A stretch of DNA of 64,000 bases from an uncultured Erwinia sp. (GTDB lineage: Bacteria; Pseudomonadota; Gammaproteobacteria; Enterobacterales; Enterobacteriaceae), in NCBI GenBank assembly GCA_945290265.1, contig CALYQW010000011.1, positions 1 through 64,000 on the forward strand, read 5' to 3'. A model generated the notes under the pieces. The model was given only the letters and a program-made list of their open reading frames with translations. It did no database searches and was not told where the DNA came from. Below are positions 1-8,649 of the stretch, piece after piece (position 1 is the stretch's first letter; each line of letters opens with the position of its first letter). Made by a program: the position numbers and the translations under genes.

Positions 1-53
1 GCAGTTGACTTTTAATCAATTGGTCGCAGGTTCGAATCCTGCACGACCCACCA
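1..53 (+). tRNA. tRNA-Lys (TTT), 5'-truncated by window edge
   Basis: The 3' part of a tRNA-Lys runs into the window. It matches base for base the complete tRNA-Lys at 346-421 from its D-loop end through anticodon loop CTTTTAA, T-arm and encoded CCA. The first 23 bases lie outside the window. It belongs to a Lys/Val tRNA cluster of the kind found just upstream of nadA in enterobacteria. Confidence 0.95.
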
Positions 54-174
54 GTTTCAAAGGTACCTTACAGGTGCCGAGCGTGCAGGGTTCGAACCTG
101 CAGCAGGTCGAGTATCACGTAGTGAGACAATGTTGCCGCAGGCAACAGCCTGGAGGGCGTGGCGAAGCCGAGTC

Positions 175-193
175 ATCCTGCACGACCCACCAG
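175..193 (+). repeat. tRNA-Lys 3'-end fragment
   Basis: Nineteen bases identical to the 3' end of the neighbouring tRNA-Lys genes (end of the T-arm, acceptor stem, CCA and one following base) sit here without the rest of a tRNA. About 75 bases upstream (84-103) is a T-arm-like inverted repeat, GCAGG-GTTCGAA-CCTGC. The spacer 54-251 therefore looks like the scrambled remains of another tRNA-Lys copy or an integration scar. Confidence 0.6.
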
Positions 194-251
194 ATACCGA
201 AGTTATCTTAAGTTACCGGATGTGCAGGTTTCGCAGGCACAGCATAATTTT

Positions 252-327
252 GGGTGATTAGCTCAGTTGGTAGAGCACCTCCTTTACACGGAGGGGGTCA
301 GCGGTTCGAGCCCGTTATCACCCACCA
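252..327 (+). tRNA. tRNA-Val (TAC)
   Basis: A 76-nt cloverleaf with acceptor GGGTGAT/ATCACCC, D-loop motif AGCTCAGTTGGTAGAGC, anticodon loop TTTACAC (anticodon TAC), T-loop GTTCGAGCC and encoded CCA. It lies 18 nt before the next tRNA-Lys, so the two are probably co-transcribed. Confidence 0.97.
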
Positions 328-345
328 TAGTTTCAGATTTCGAGC

Positions 346-421
346 GGGTCGTTAGCTCAGTTGGTAGAGCAGTTGACTTTTAATCAATTGGTCGCAGGTT
401 CGAATCCTGCACGACCCACCA
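346..421 (+). tRNA. tRNA-Lys (TTT)
   Basis: A complete 76-nt tRNA with acceptor GGGTCGT/ACGACCC, D-arm AGCTCAGTTGGTAGAGC, anticodon loop CTTTTAA (anticodon TTT), T-loop GTTCGAATC and encoded CCA. It is the last tRNA of the cluster and is followed within five bases by a strong terminator. Confidence 0.97.
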
Positions 422-425
422 GTGT

Positions 426-452
426 AAAAAGGCGCCCTAAAGGCGCCTTTTT
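426..452 (+). terminator. Rho-independent terminator of the tRNA cluster
   Basis: A run AAAAA, a perfect GGCGCC/GGCGCC stem with a 5-nt loop, and TTTTT directly after the CCA of the last tRNA. The A and T runs extend the stem, giving a classic intrinsic terminator. Confidence 0.92.
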
Positions 453-701
453 GCGTTTCTGACCGTACCCTGTTAATCCCGACAGTGCTACAGATAAAGC
501 AGCCGGATACGAAAAAGCCCGACTTCAGTTTGGGTTTTTGTGTCTGCTATCTGTCCGGCAGTGCTGCACTTGCTGAACCTGTCATCCTGCCATCTTCTCC
601 GCTTTGATCGAATTTTCATCAATTTGAATTAAAGAGCTAACGCGATTTATCAGCATGACGTAGAGTTAATGTGTTGAGTTTCAGCATAAGGAGAAGAAAG
701 A
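453..701. other. Intergenic region upstream of ogt
   Basis: No open reading frame with a credible start or ribosome site was found here. The last 60 bases are AT-richer and end in the ribosome-binding site AAGGAG of ogt, so the ogt promoter presumably lies in this stretch. Confidence 0.5.
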
Positions 702-1205
702 ATGGGGGGCTATTTTAAAATCATCCCATCACCGGTTGGTGAATTGCGGCTGGTGGCCTCAGAACGCGGACTGGCGGCGATTTTGTGGCATAAAGAGCGT
801 ACCGGTCGCTACCATCTGCCGCTGCCGTTAACTGAAGATCACAATAATCCCATTTTGGTCGAAACCGAGCGCCAGCTGAGCGAGTATTTTGCCGGGACAC
901 GTCGTCAGTTCGCCCTGCAGCTGAATGTCAGTGGTACTGAGTTTCAGAAAAAAGTCTGGGCTGCGTTGCTAACGATCCCCTTCGGTGAAACCCGGAGCTA
1001 CAGCCAGATAGCACATCAGATTGGTAATCCCGCCGCCGTGCGCGCCGTCGGTGCCGCCAATGGCCGTAACCCATTGTCGATTATAACCCCCTGTCACCGC
1101 GTGATTGGTGCCGGTGGTCAACTGACCGGTTTTGCCGGTGGACTCGGCGTAAAGCAGCATTTGTTGCAGTTTGAAAATCAGCAGCTAATGGTTCTGGCAG
1201 GCTGA
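702..1205 (+). CDS. ogt: Methylated-DNA--protein-cysteine methyltransferase (Ogt)
   Basis: Direct-reversal DNA repair enzyme that takes the alkyl group from O6-alkylguanine or O4-alkylthymine onto its own cysteine in a single-use reaction. The 167-residue product has the N-terminal ribonuclease-like domain and the C-terminal DNA-binding/active-site domain, with the active-site motif PCHRV (Cys131) and the helix-turn-helix Arg region RAVGAANGRN just before it. AAGGAG lies 8 nt before the ATG, which fixes the start. The length fits free-standing Ogt rather than the Ada fusion. In E. coli ogt lies elsewhere; here it is between the tRNA cluster and nadA. It is a single gene with its own spacing on both sides. 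Confidence 0.95.
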   Translation: MGGYFKIIPSPVGELRLVASERGLAAILWHKERTGRYHLPLPLTEDHNNPILVETERQLSEYFAGTRRQFALQLNVSGTEFQKKVWAALLTIPFGETRSYSQIAHQIGNPAAVRAVGAANGRNPLSIITPCHRVIGAGGQLTGFAGGLGVKQHLLQFENQQLMVLAG

Positions 1206-1258
1206 CCATAGCAGTGATGTTAAAAAATGTGCGACAGCAGGTTCTGTTTCGGTTACTT

Positions 1259-1276
1259 TGTTTAGTATATAAAACA
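1259..1276. promoter_or_regulatory. Probable NadR operator upstream of nadA
   Basis: TGTTTA, six bases, then AAAACA, matching 11 of 12 positions of the NadR half-sites TGTTTA-N6-TAAACA known upstream of NAD genes in enterobacteria. It lies 73 nt before the nadA start, where a repressor would overlap the promoter. The identity of the site is by consensus only. Confidence 0.6.
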
Positions 1277-1349
1277 AATAATCCAGTGTTTCAGCAGTCA
1301 TGGCCTTTATTACACATATTGGTTGAGTTTAAAAAACGAGAACCCTGCT

Positions 1350-2411
1350 ATGAGCCTGATGTTCACCCCTGAGGATGTTATTTATCCGTTTACGCCAAAA
1401 CCTGCCCGGCTTAACGCCGGTGAGCAGGCATTTTACCGGCAAAAAATTAATCGATTGCTGCGTGAACGCCATGCGGTCATGGTGGCTCACTATTATACCG
1501 ATCCTGAAATTCAGGCGCTGGCGGAAGCCACCGGGGGAGGGGTTGGCGATTCTCTGGAGATGGCGCGTTTTGGCAGCCGGCATCCGGCAACCACGCTGCT
1601 GGTCGCCGGGGTGCGTTTTATGGGAGAGAGTGCCAAAATACTCAGCCCGGAAAAAAACGTCCTGATGGCCACGTTGCAAGCGGAGTGCTCACTGGATCTC
1701 GGTTGTCCGGTGGAGGCGTTCAGCAAGTTTTGCGACAGCCATCCTGACCGCACCGTGGTGGTGTACGCCAATACTTCCGCCGCGGTTAAGGCGCGTGCCG
1801 ACTGGGTCGTGACCTCAAGTATTGCCGTGGAACTGATTGATTATCTCGACAGCCGGGGAGAGAAATTCCTCTGGGGACCGGATCGTCACCTTGGCCAATA
1901 TGTCACCCGCCGCACCGGTGCGGATATGTTGTGCTGGCAGGGTAGCTGTATTGTTCATGATGAGTTTAAAACCCAGGCGCTGAGCCGCCTGCAGCAGCTG
2001 CATCCTGAAGCCGCCGTGCTGGTGCACCCGGAATCTCCGCAGGCCGTTGTTGAAATGGCTGATGCAGTCGGCTCTACCAGCCAGCTGATTCAGGCCGCGC
2101 AGCAGTTGCCCCATCAGCAGCTGATTGTGGCGACCGATCGCGGAATATTTTACAAAATGCAGCAGGCCTGCCCGGATAAGCAGCTGTATGAATCGCCAAC
2201 GGCGGGTGAGGGGGCCACCTGTCGCAGCTGCGCCCACTGCCCGTGGATGGCGATGAACGGCCTGCAGGCGATCGCTGAGGGTCTGGAGCATGGTGGCCAG
2301 CAGCATGAAATCAACGTTGATCGGGCGCTGCGCCAGCGCGCGCTGATCCCCCTCGATCGGATGCTCAACTTTGCCGCCGATCTTAAACTGCGGGTTAAGG
2401 GTAATGCCTGA
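1350..2411 (+). CDS. nadA: Quinolinate synthase NadA
   Basis: Condenses iminoaspartate (made by NadB) with dihydroxyacetone phosphate to quinolinate, the committed step of de novo NAD synthesis; a cytoplasmic [4Fe-4S] enzyme. The 353-residue product aligns end to end with E. coli NadA. The three cluster ligands are in the expected places: Cys113 (in AECSLDLGC), Cys200 (in WQGSC) and Cys297 (in CRSCAHC). A TTG at 1323 would extend the frame by nine codons, but the ATG at 1350 gives the conserved N-terminus (MSLMF versus MSVMF) and is preferred. The next gene, pnuC, starts 28 nt after the stop, so the two NAD-supply genes probably share a transcript under the NadR-type site at 1259. Confidence 0.96.
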   Translation: MSLMFTPEDVIYPFTPKPARLNAGEQAFYRQKINRLLRERHAVMVAHYYTDPEIQALAEATGGGVGDSLEMARFGSRHPATTLLVAGVRFMGESAKILSPEKNVLMATLQAECSLDLGCPVEAFSKFCDSHPDRTVVVYANTSAAVKARADWVVTSSIAVELIDYLDSRGEKFLWGPDRHLGQYVTRRTGADMLCWQGSCIVHDEFKTQALSRLQQLHPEAAVLVHPESPQAVVEMADAVGSTSQLIQAAQQLPHQQLIVATDRGIFYKMQQACPDKQLYESPTAGEGATCRSCAHCPWMAMNGLQAIAEGLEHGGQQHEINVDRALRQRALIPLDRMLNFAADLKLRVKGNA

Positions 2412-2439
2412 ACCTGATACTGACTGAACGGATAACCCT

Positions 2440-3168
2440 ATGGATTTTTTCAGTACCAGCAATATCCTGGTTCATATTCCCCTCGGAAGCGGTGGCTACG
2501 ATCTCTCCTGGATTGAAGCCATTGGCTCACTGGCCGGCCTGCTGTGTATCTGGCTGGCCAGCCTGGAAAAGATCGTTAACTACGCTTTCGGACTGCTGAA
2601 CGTCACGCTGTTTGCGATTATCTTCTTTCAGATCCAGCTGTATTCCAGCCTGCTGTTACAGCTGTTCTTTTTTGTCGCCAATATCTATGGCTGGTACGCC
2701 TGGAGCCGACAGAACAGTGACCATCAGCAGGTGCTGACCATACGCTGGCTGCCGCCGCTGGATGCCCTGAGCTGGGGGGGGATTTGCATTGTGGCGATGG
2801 CGCTGATGACCTGGTTTATTAACCCGGTATTTGCCTTCCTGACGCGTATTGCGGTGACGCTGATGCAGCAGCTGGGGATTAACGTGGTGATGCCGGTATT
2901 ACAGCCGGACGCTTTCCCGTTCTGGGATGCCTGTATGCTGGTATTGTCGATTGTCGCGATGATCCTGATGACGCGTAAATATGTGGAAAACTGGATATTG
3001 TGGCTGGTGGTGAATCTGATTAGTGTGGTGATCTTCGCCCTGCAGGGGGTTTACGCCATGGCGCTGGAATATCTGATTCTGGTAGCGATAGCCCTGAATG
3101 GTCTGTGGTTGTGGAGTAAAAGCGCCCGTCAGGCGGGGCTGAAATCAGCCCCGCTCAATAACGGTTAG
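2440..3168 (+). CDS. pnuC: Nicotinamide riboside transporter PnuC
   Basis: Inner-membrane facilitator for nicotinamide riboside, the salvage branch of NAD synthesis. The 242-residue product is hydrophobic throughout with about seven membrane segments and closely matches E. coli PnuC, including the start MDFFS, the WYAWSRQ segment after the third helix and the MTRKYVENW-type stretch near residue 190. It follows nadA with a short gap. Its stop overlaps by four bases the stop of the convergent zitB gene. Confidence 0.95.
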   Translation: MDFFSTSNILVHIPLGSGGYDLSWIEAIGSLAGLLCIWLASLEKIVNYAFGLLNVTLFAIIFFQIQLYSSLLLQLFFFVANIYGWYAWSRQNSDHQQVLTIRWLPPLDALSWGGICIVAMALMTWFINPVFAFLTRIAVTLMQQLGINVVMPVLQPDAFPFWDACMLVLSIVAMILMTRKYVENWILWLVVNLISVVIFALQGVYAMALEYLILVAIALNGLWLWSKSARQAGLKSAPLNNG

Positions 3169-4097
3169 TGATGATGATGCTGGTGGCCGCTGTGGTCACC
3201 GGTAATCCAGTGCATATCGCAGTCATCCCCTTCACAACGCTGATATTCCATCTGCACCGTGGCATGCTCAATCTGATAATGCTGGTGCAGAAATTCATGA
3301 ATATGTCGCAGCAGCGCATCGTGATCCTGTGGTGGGATCACCTGGACATGCAGGGTGATAATCGGCTTTTCCCCGACCTGCCATAAGTGAACGTGGTGAA
3401 CATTGCGCACTTCCGGCACCGTTCGCACCAGGTTTCTCTGCAGTTTCTCCACATCAATATGCGTTGGTGCGCCTTCCAGCAGTTCATGGGTACTCTCTTT
3501 GATCAGTACCCAGGCGCTGCGTAATACCAGCAGCGATACCAGAATCGAGAGGATCGGATCGATTGGCGTCCAGCCGGTCAGCAAAATAATGATGGCGGCA
3601 GCAATCGCACCCACGGAACCCAGCAGATCGCCCAATACATGCAGCGCGGCGGCGCGCACGTTCAGATTTTTCTCCCCGCTGCCGCGATGCAGTAACCAGA
3701 AAGAGAGCAGATTGGCCAGCAGCCCGCCAATGGCGACCACCAGCATCATCGCGCCGGCAACCGGCTGCGGCTGGGCAAAGCGCTGAATGGCTTCCCAGAC
3801 AATCAGCACGGTAATCACCAGCAGGGCGATGGCATTAACAAAGGCGGCAAGGGTGGTTAAGCGCAGTAAGCCAAAGGTACGGCGCTGATCCGGCCTGCGG
3901 CTGGCAAACTGCACCGCCAGCAGAGCCACCAGCAGCGCGGCGGCGTCGGTCAGCATATGCCCGGCATCCGCCAGCAGCGCCAGCGACCCGGATAACCAGC
4001 CGCCGATCACTTCGGCCACCATATACAGCGCAGTGACTAAAAACGCCGCCAGCAGGCGGGAACGGTTACTGCCCGTTGCAGTGTGGTTATGAGACAT
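3165..4097 (-). CDS. zitB: Zinc/cation efflux protein ZitB (cation diffusion facilitator)
   Basis: Proton-coupled zinc exporter of the inner membrane. The 310-residue protein has six membrane segments with the metal-site HxxxD pairs in the second ([11 protein letters not shown]) and fifth (HVLGDLLG) helices. A cytoplasmic C-terminal domain of about 90 residues ends in a histidine-rich tail GHQHHHH that probably binds metal. It starts [10 protein letters not shown], also His-bearing. It converges with pnuC, with the two stop regions overlapping by four bases. Its position next to pnuC is as in E. coli. Confidence 0.94.
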   Translation of the reverse strand: MSHNHTATGSNRSRLLAAFLVTALYMVAEVIGGWLSGSLALLADAGHMLTDAAALLVALLAVQFASRRPDQRRTFGLLRLTTLAAFVNAIALLVITVLIVWEAIQRFAQPQPVAGAMMLVVAIGGLLANLLSFWLLHRGSGEKNLNVRAAALHVLGDLLGSVGAIAAAIIILLTGWTPIDPILSILVSLLVLRSAWVLIKESTHELLEGAPTHIDVEKLQRNLVRTVPEVRNVHHVHLWQVGEKPIITLHVQVIPPQDHDALLRHIHEFLHQHYQIEHATVQMEYQRCEGDDCDMHWITGDHSGHQHHHH

Positions 4098-4210
4098 ACA
4101 ACCCCTGAGTTATTGGCTAATTCTGCCTTAATAATAGGAGCTTATTTTTATCTGCGTTAGCGTTTTCTGCATTTTACTGAGTGCTGGTGCAGGCGGGATA
4201 AACCCGCAAT

Positions 4211-4233
4211 AAACGGTATCGCTGATACCGTTT
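4211..4233 (-). terminator. Perfect hairpin between csd-like gene and zitB
   Basis: AAACGGTATC-GCT-GATACCGTTT: a perfect 10-bp stem with a 3-nt loop about 40 nt past the stop of the cold-shock-domain gene. No long T-run follows on the minus strand, so it may terminate weakly or protect the 3' end. Confidence 0.45.
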
Positions 4234-4273
4234 ATCCTGCCGGAAGCGGGCTGAGGAGCGTGTCTGACGGAAT

Positions 4274-4756
4274 TCAGACCTTAAGCATTTTTACCGTGGC
4301 ATCGATATCAATTTCATCTTCCGAGAAAATCAGCGACGTGCCCTGGAAGGTGGTGATCACCAGTTTTTTCAGCGAGCGCATTTCAGCCGGTTCAGCCGTT
4401 GTTTTTGGTCGGATGCTGTTCATCAGAACCCCGACCGACAGCACCGGATTTTCTTTATCAATACCGCTATCGGCAGGCACTTCTTCGCTGTAAACCAGAT
4501 ATGACTTAATTGAGGTCAGCTTCAGCTTCTCACCGGCGATCCAGATATACTTACTTTCCGCAGCGACTTTTACCGCATAAGCGGACAACCCCTTGTTATT
4601 GGTGGTTGGCTCAAAGGTGACCGCCGCATCTTTCTTAATCAGCTCAGGATTGGCGACCTTAATCACATGAAAATAGCGGTTATCGCCGTTTTCATCTTTG
4701 ATAAATCCAAAACCCTTGTCTTTAAACCAGGTTGTGATCGTACCGTTCATCGCCAT
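4274..4756 (-). CDS. Cold-shock-domain protein with C-terminal extension
   Basis: A 160-residue protein whose first 65 residues form a cold-shock domain: RNP1-like KGFGFIK at 14-20 and RNP2-like RYFHV at 27-31, on the single-strand nucleic-acid-binding face. The remaining 90 residues have no motif I recognise; they are acidic and beta-rich in appearance. The frame is open to 4954, but residues upstream of ATG 4756 do not resemble the family and overlap the racemase gene. An AGGT about 8 nt before 4756 supports this start; ATG 4750 is a close alternative. It is not one of the short CspA paralogues, which are about 70 residues. Function is inferred as RNA or ssDNA binding only. Confidence 0.75.
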   Translation of the reverse strand: MAMNGTITTWFKDKGFGFIKDENGDNRYFHVIKVANPELIKKDAAVTFEPTTNNKGLSAYAVKVAAESKYIWIAGEKLKLTSIKSYLVYSEEVPADSGIDKENPVLSVGVLMNSIRPKTTAEPAEMRSLKKLVITTFQGTSLIFSEDEIDIDATVKMLKV

Positions 4757-4871
4757 CTGTTCTACCTGCTCTGGTATCTGCTTCAATTTTGCAGCGCGCA
4801 GTGTAAAGCACAACGCCTGCGCAGACCAGTTTTTAGCGTAGCACATGGCCTGCAGACGCAATAGTGATGGA

Positions 4872-5564
4872 TCAGTCCCCCAGGGCATCAAACAGAGACG
4901 CGATATGTATATCCACGGTATCCAGTGCGGCGACAGAAAGTTGAGCATCAGCAAATATCAGCGGTAACTCGGTACAACCAAGTATAACGGCCCCGATACC
5001 GTTATCCCGATACATCCGTTCCACTATAGAGAGAATGCGTTCCCGCGTTTGTGGCTTTACAATGCCTCTCTCAAGTTCATGGTAAATTCTGTCTGCAATA
5101 TACTCAATTTCATTTGCTGCAGGAACCACCACGTTAATACCGGCTTCGATAAACGGCTTTTTAAAAAAATCGGCTTCCATGGTAAAACGGGTTCCCAGCA
5201 GACCGACCTTCTCCAGTTGCTGGTTTTTTACCTCTGCACAGGTTGCATCGATAATGCTTACCAGCGGCACCGGGCTGCGCGCCTGAAGTTGGTTAAACAC
5301 GATATGCGGGGTGCTTCCTGTCAGAGAGACGACGTCTGCTCCTGCTGCAACCAGATTATTTACCGCCTTTGCCAGATAATCCGTCAATCCCGCATAGTCC
5401 TGCTCAGCACACATCGCCAGCACGTCATAGACGTTAATACTTTCGATGGTCAGGTTCGGAAAGAAAGAATCCCCGGTGCGCTTATTTGCCTCATAGACAA
5501 ATTTACGGTAATACAACAAGGTCGATTCAGGCCCCGTACCGCCAATCAGCCCAAGTTTTTTCAT
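4872..5564 (-). CDS. Aspartate/glutamate racemase-family amino-acid racemase (YgeA-like)
   Basis: A 230-residue cofactor-independent racemase. It has the glycine-rich start LGLIGGTGPEST, the first catalytic segment SLTGSTPH with Thr82, and the second LGCTEL with Cys197. The Thr/Cys pairing at these exact positions is that of E. coli YgeA, a broad-specificity racemase acting on homoserine and other residues, not the Cys/Cys pair of dedicated glutamate or aspartate racemases. It is transcribed leftward, with 115 nt to the cold-shock-domain gene. The substrate cannot be told from sequence. A role in making D-amino acids for signalling or the cell wall is inference. Confidence 0.85.
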   Translation of the reverse strand: MKKLGLIGGTGPESTLLYYRKFVYEANKRTGDSFFPNLTIESINVYDVLAMCAEQDYAGLTDYLAKAVNNLVAAGADVVSLTGSTPHIVFNQLQARSPVPLVSIIDATCAEVKNQQLEKVGLLGTRFTMEADFFKKPFIEAGINVVVPAANEIEYIADRIYHELERGIVKPQTRERILSIVERMYRDNGIGAVILGCTELPLIFADAQLSVAALDTVDIHIASLFDALGD

Positions 5565-6075
5565 TTTTCCTCACTTGTTGTGGGTAATTACTAATGTAGC
5601 GACGGTTTGGCAGGATCAAAAAAGGCCTCACGAAGGAAGCCTTTTATGAAATTCTCGCTAATACAGGCATCGTTGAACAGGGCTGTACGCTCACATAGCT
5701 ATAGCACCTGTCTCTGAAACAGAGCGTCGGGTAGGCTGCTGCTTGCGTCAAGTATAGAATCTGTTCAGCTGATGCGGGTCAGGCACTATAGTTGGAAAAT
5801 TAGGGAAAGCCGATGTCCATTAACTCAATCACCCTCAGTGTCAAGATAGTTGGCACCCCTTAGTTAATTTACGCTGCTTTTTTCCCGTGCCGGATTCAGC
5901 GTTACCGGACCTTCCGGTTGCCTGTTTCGTTTTTTTCCTGACCAGCGCTCCGGTTGCGCTTTCTGCGCCTGACTATATCGGTGCTTTTTGCACTCTCGCA
6001 GTACCTTATAATAATTTTTTCGTAACGTAGTGGAATTATTAACTATTAGAGTGATTTTTTGGAGGAATAAACGTT
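5565..6075. other. Intergenic region, 511 nt, no gene recognised
   Basis: No credible reading frame was seen. An AAAGGC/GCCTTT inverted repeat lies near 5620-5645, and ACCGGA-CCT-TCCGGT (5904-5918) is followed at a distance by seven Ts. The stretch around 5840-6000 has a patchwork look, but I could not tie it to a known insertion sequence. The last 15 bases hold the strong ribosome site GGAGG of the next gene. Confidence 0.4.
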
Positions 6076-6899
6076 ATGGACAACGAATTTCAGATTGCAA
6101 TGTCTCCCGTTCAGCTGGCAGCAGTGCTTTCAGATAAGTCGGTTACTGAATCCGAAGGGATGAGCAATCGCTTGCTGGGCGGTCTTGACTTATTGATGAG
6201 GAGTATTGAACTGGCAGGTGCAACAACACTCTGCATGGTGCCAGAGCCGACCGGACTCACTAAAGCGGCCTGTGTCGTTGTGGGTGCGCATAGTATGGAT
6301 AGCATCTACACGGCAATCAACCGGGTACTGACCGGGCATAATACCCGTACGGCCACATATCCGACTGCTGTTTCCCTCGCTAAACAATTCGGTGCAGATG
6401 ATAAAACAGCATGGAATATCGGCCTGACGGTGGATGTTGGTGTACCGGCCGCATTTGGGCTCACTGTCGGGCTGCACGTATTGTTTACGTCCGTGCCGGA
6501 AGATTCAAAATAGCGGAACATGAAGCTGTGCAGGCTGTCAAAGTGGGCAGACATACAATGGCAAAACACGTTGCAATTTCTGACAACGAATTACTCGCCC
6601 GACTGGCTCGTAGTCCCCGGATGCAGTCTGTAAGTTCCTTTTATTCAGTTCAGCATGCTGAGAAAGCAATTAGTATGGCGTTGAAAGCCAACCGGCTTAA
6701 AATCATCCACTGAGCCAATTGGGGAAAAAATACCAGTCCTCTGGAACTGGTGTATAAAAGTGGTACCGCAGTAGGTTACGGATTCAGGCAGGGTAAGACG
6801 GTAAAGGAAACCTGTTCATCCGTGCGGGTAGTCTTGCTTAATCAATATTACAATGGTAAACCTTATTATGTTATCACGTCTTATCCGTGGATGGGGTAA
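6076..6899 (+). pseudogene. Disrupted RNase A-like (CdiA-CT type) toxin gene
   Basis: Reads as one toxin gene broken twice. Frame 1 runs from ATG 6076 (strong GGAGG) through a glycine/alanine-rich pre-toxin region; at the GGG run 6469-6471 a one-base deletion shifts the rest into frame 3. Frame 3 carries the toxin domain: a histidine-rich start (EHEAV then GRHTMAKHV), the LLARLA segment, and after an in-frame TGA at 6711 the end strands (VGYGFRQG, RVVLLNQ and YYVITSYP). That order matches the bacterial RNase A-like domain found at C-termini of contact-dependent inhibition and other polymorphic toxins. Restoring one base gives a 274-residue frame to TAA 6899. It is stand-alone, with no CdiA or Rhs body nearby. 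The family call rests on motif order. Confidence 0.72.
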
Positions 6900-7194
6900 A
6901 AAAAAACCAAAGGATTACCCTGCCGTAAAGGGTATGTTGAGAGTATTTCTAAGCTCCCGTCATGACGACTTCGGAAATAGTATTAAAGAAATTCTGGAAA
7001 GCTATATGGATTATCGGATGCCAGTTACTGATGCGTGGAGTGAAATAAACTCACTGCTACTAATTGAAGATGATAATGAACTGAATGATCTCTTAACAGA
7101 AATGGCTGGCAACGAATTTTGCCCCGAATTCTGTGGCGAAACATGGCGAAGCTTTTTACACAGAGTAGTGAACATTCTGAATTCTGCACATTAA
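6853..7194 (+). CDS. Probable immunity protein for the RNase A-like toxin (CdiI type)
   Basis: An intact 113-residue acidic, helix-rich protein without signal peptide, so cytoplasmic. Its start overlaps the toxin's 3' end by about 45 bases, the usual toxin-immunity arrangement. It resembles small contact-dependent-inhibition immunity proteins: a central charged helix region (EILESYMDYR), an ELNDLLTEM segment and a closing FLHRVVNIL segment. ATG 6853 and ATG 6868 are both possible starts; neither has a strong ribosome site. It stays open while the toxin is broken, consistent with retained protection against neighbours or recent toxin loss. The family assignment is by position and general resemblance. 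Confidence 0.65.
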   Translation: MVNLIMLSRLIRGWGKKKPKDYPAVKGMLRVFLSSRHDDFGNSIKEILESYMDYRMPVTDAWSEINSLLLIEDDNELNDLLTEMAGNEFCPEFCGETWRSFLHRVVNILNSAH

Positions 7195-7199
7195 TCGTT

Positions 7200-7221
7200 A
7201 AGCCCACGTTTTGTGGGCTTT
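7200..7221 (+). terminator. Rho-independent terminator of the toxin-immunity unit
   Basis: AAGCCCAC-GTTTT-GTGGGCTTT directly after the immunity gene stop: an 8-bp GC-rich stem with a short T tail. Confidence 0.8.
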
Positions 7222-7553
7222 CCCCTCAATTGTTCCATTTCCAAATTTATATTCAGCATTGTCAGGCAGGGCTGTCCTCACTAAATTTACCATCTGCCAC
7301 TACAAATCACCCGGCAACCCCCATTCCACACAATCCACCAAAAAATCCACCAATCCACCGCGTTAATCTTATTAAAAATTTGATTTACAGGGTTATTGGT
7401 AAGCGAAGTGAGATACAACCAGTGAAAGTACCGTCTGGCAAGGGCTGTACCGGCCACGTCTGACCTAAAGTCGATTTACAGCACCGGGCTCTGACGTTAG
7501 ATTAACTGACAACATTATCAGGCTACAGTGCCACAGAAAGACGCGGATTTACT
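7222..7553. other. Intergenic region upstream of aroG
   Basis: No gene. It contains three imperfect copies of ATCCACCA (about 7332-7358) and two copies of GATTTACAG (near 7382 and 7474). TTTACA at 7384-7389 could be one half of a TyrR box, as aroG is TyrR-regulated in E. coli, but the matching left half is poor. The aroG promoter is presumably here. Confidence 0.4.
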
Positions 7554-8606
7554 ATGAATTACCAGAATGATGACCTAAGAATTAAAGAGATAAAAGAACT
7601 CCTCCCCCCGGTAGCCCTGTTTGAAAAATTCCCGGCGACAGAAAAAACGGTCAGCATCGTTGCCGAGGCACGGCAGGCAATTCACCAGATCCTTAATCAG
7701 CAGGACGATCGTCTGCTGGTGGTGATCGGTCCCTGCTCAATTCACGATCCAAAGGCAGCGAAAGAGTACGCAGCGCGCCTGCTAAAACTGCGTGAAGAGC
7801 TGAAAGACAGCCTGGAAATTGTGATGCGGGTTTATTTTGAAAAGCCGCGCACTACGGTGGGCTGGAAAGGGCTGATTAACGATCCTTATACTGACGGCAG
7901 TTTCCGGATTAATGATGGTCTGCGCATTGCCCGCCAGCTGCTGGTGGAAATCAATGACAGCGGGATGCCGGCAGCCGGTGAGTTCCTGGATATGATCACG
8001 CCGCAATATGTTGGCGATCTGATGAGCTGGGGAGCCATTGGCGCACGTACCACCGAATCTCAGGTACACCGTGAGCTGGCTTCCGGCCTTTCCTGCCCGG
8101 TAGGCTTTAAAAACGGCACTGACGGCACGATTAAAGTGGCGATTGATGCCATTGGTGCCGCCGGCGCGCCGCACTGTTTCCTGTCCGTCACCAAATACGG
8201 CCATTCGGCGATTGTTGAAACCAGCGGCAACAAAGACTGCCATATCATTCTGCGCGGTGGCAAAGAACCTAACTACAGCGCCCGCCATATCAGCGAAGTG
8301 AAAGCCGGACTGGAAAAAGCCGGTTTAACGGCGCAGGTGATGGTGGACTTCAGCCATGCCAACAGCTGCAAACAGTTTAAGAAACAGCTTGAGGTGGCGG
8401 ATGATGTTGCCGCGCAAATTGCCGGTGGTGAAAAGGCCATATTTGGCGTGATGATTGAAAGCCATCTGGTGGAAGGCAGCCAGAGCCTGGAAAGCGGTGA
8501 GCCGCTGGTTTACGGCCAGAGCGTGACGGATGGTTGCATAGGTTGGGAAGATACCGAAACTGTGCTGCGCCAGCTGGCCCAGGCGGTTAACGCCCGCCGC
8601 AGTTGA
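7554..8606 (+). CDS. aroG: 3-deoxy-7-phosphoheptulonate synthase, Phe-sensitive (AroG)
   Basis: First enzyme of the shikimate pathway; joins phosphoenolpyruvate and erythrose 4-phosphate to DAHP and is inhibited by phenylalanine. The 350-residue product matches E. coli AroG from the first residue (MNYQNDDLRIKEIKELLPP). It keeps the metal Cys in VIGPCSIHD, the substrate motif EKPRTTVGWKG, GARTTESQVHRE, and the metal His/Glu/Asp region DFSHAN. The N-terminal stretch that forms the Phe pocket is conserved, supporting AroG over the Tyr- or Trp-sensitive isozymes. It is a single gene, followed by the structured repeat block and then convergent gpmA. Confidence 0.96.
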   Translation: MNYQNDDLRIKEIKELLPPVALFEKFPATEKTVSIVAEARQAIHQILNQQDDRLLVVIGPCSIHDPKAAKEYAARLLKLREELKDSLEIVMRVYFEKPRTTVGWKGLINDPYTDGSFRINDGLRIARQLLVEINDSGMPAAGEFLDMITPQYVGDLMSWGAIGARTTESQVHRELASGLSCPVGFKNGTDGTIKVAIDAIGAAGAPHCFLSVTKYGHSAIVETSGNKDCHIILRGGKEPNYSARHISEVKAGLEKAGLTAQVMVDFSHANSCKQFKKQLEVADDVAAQIAGGEKAIFGVMIESHLVEGSQSLESGEPLVYGQSVTDGCIGWEDTETVLRQLAQAVNARRS

Positions 8607-8649
8607 ACGGCCGGGACCAGGGTCTGGGCTGCTCCACTGCGTGGTGCGG

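Noticed and set aside
1329-2462. Long reading frames opposite nadA
   Set aside because: Shadow frames of a conserved gene, with no ribosome site or family resemblance.
5820-6000. Possible insertion-sequence end in the gap before the toxin gene
   Set aside because: The patchwork sequence suggested an IS remnant, but I found no transposase trace, matching inverted end or target duplication.
7372-7389. Possible TyrR box upstream of aroG
   Set aside because: The right half TTTACA is perfect but the left half TTAAAA lacks the essential G, so the site is too weak to call.
7119-7463. 114-codon frame across the immunity gene end and terminator
   Set aside because: It overlaps the immunity gene in another frame and runs through a terminator; low-complexity Pro/Asn translation.
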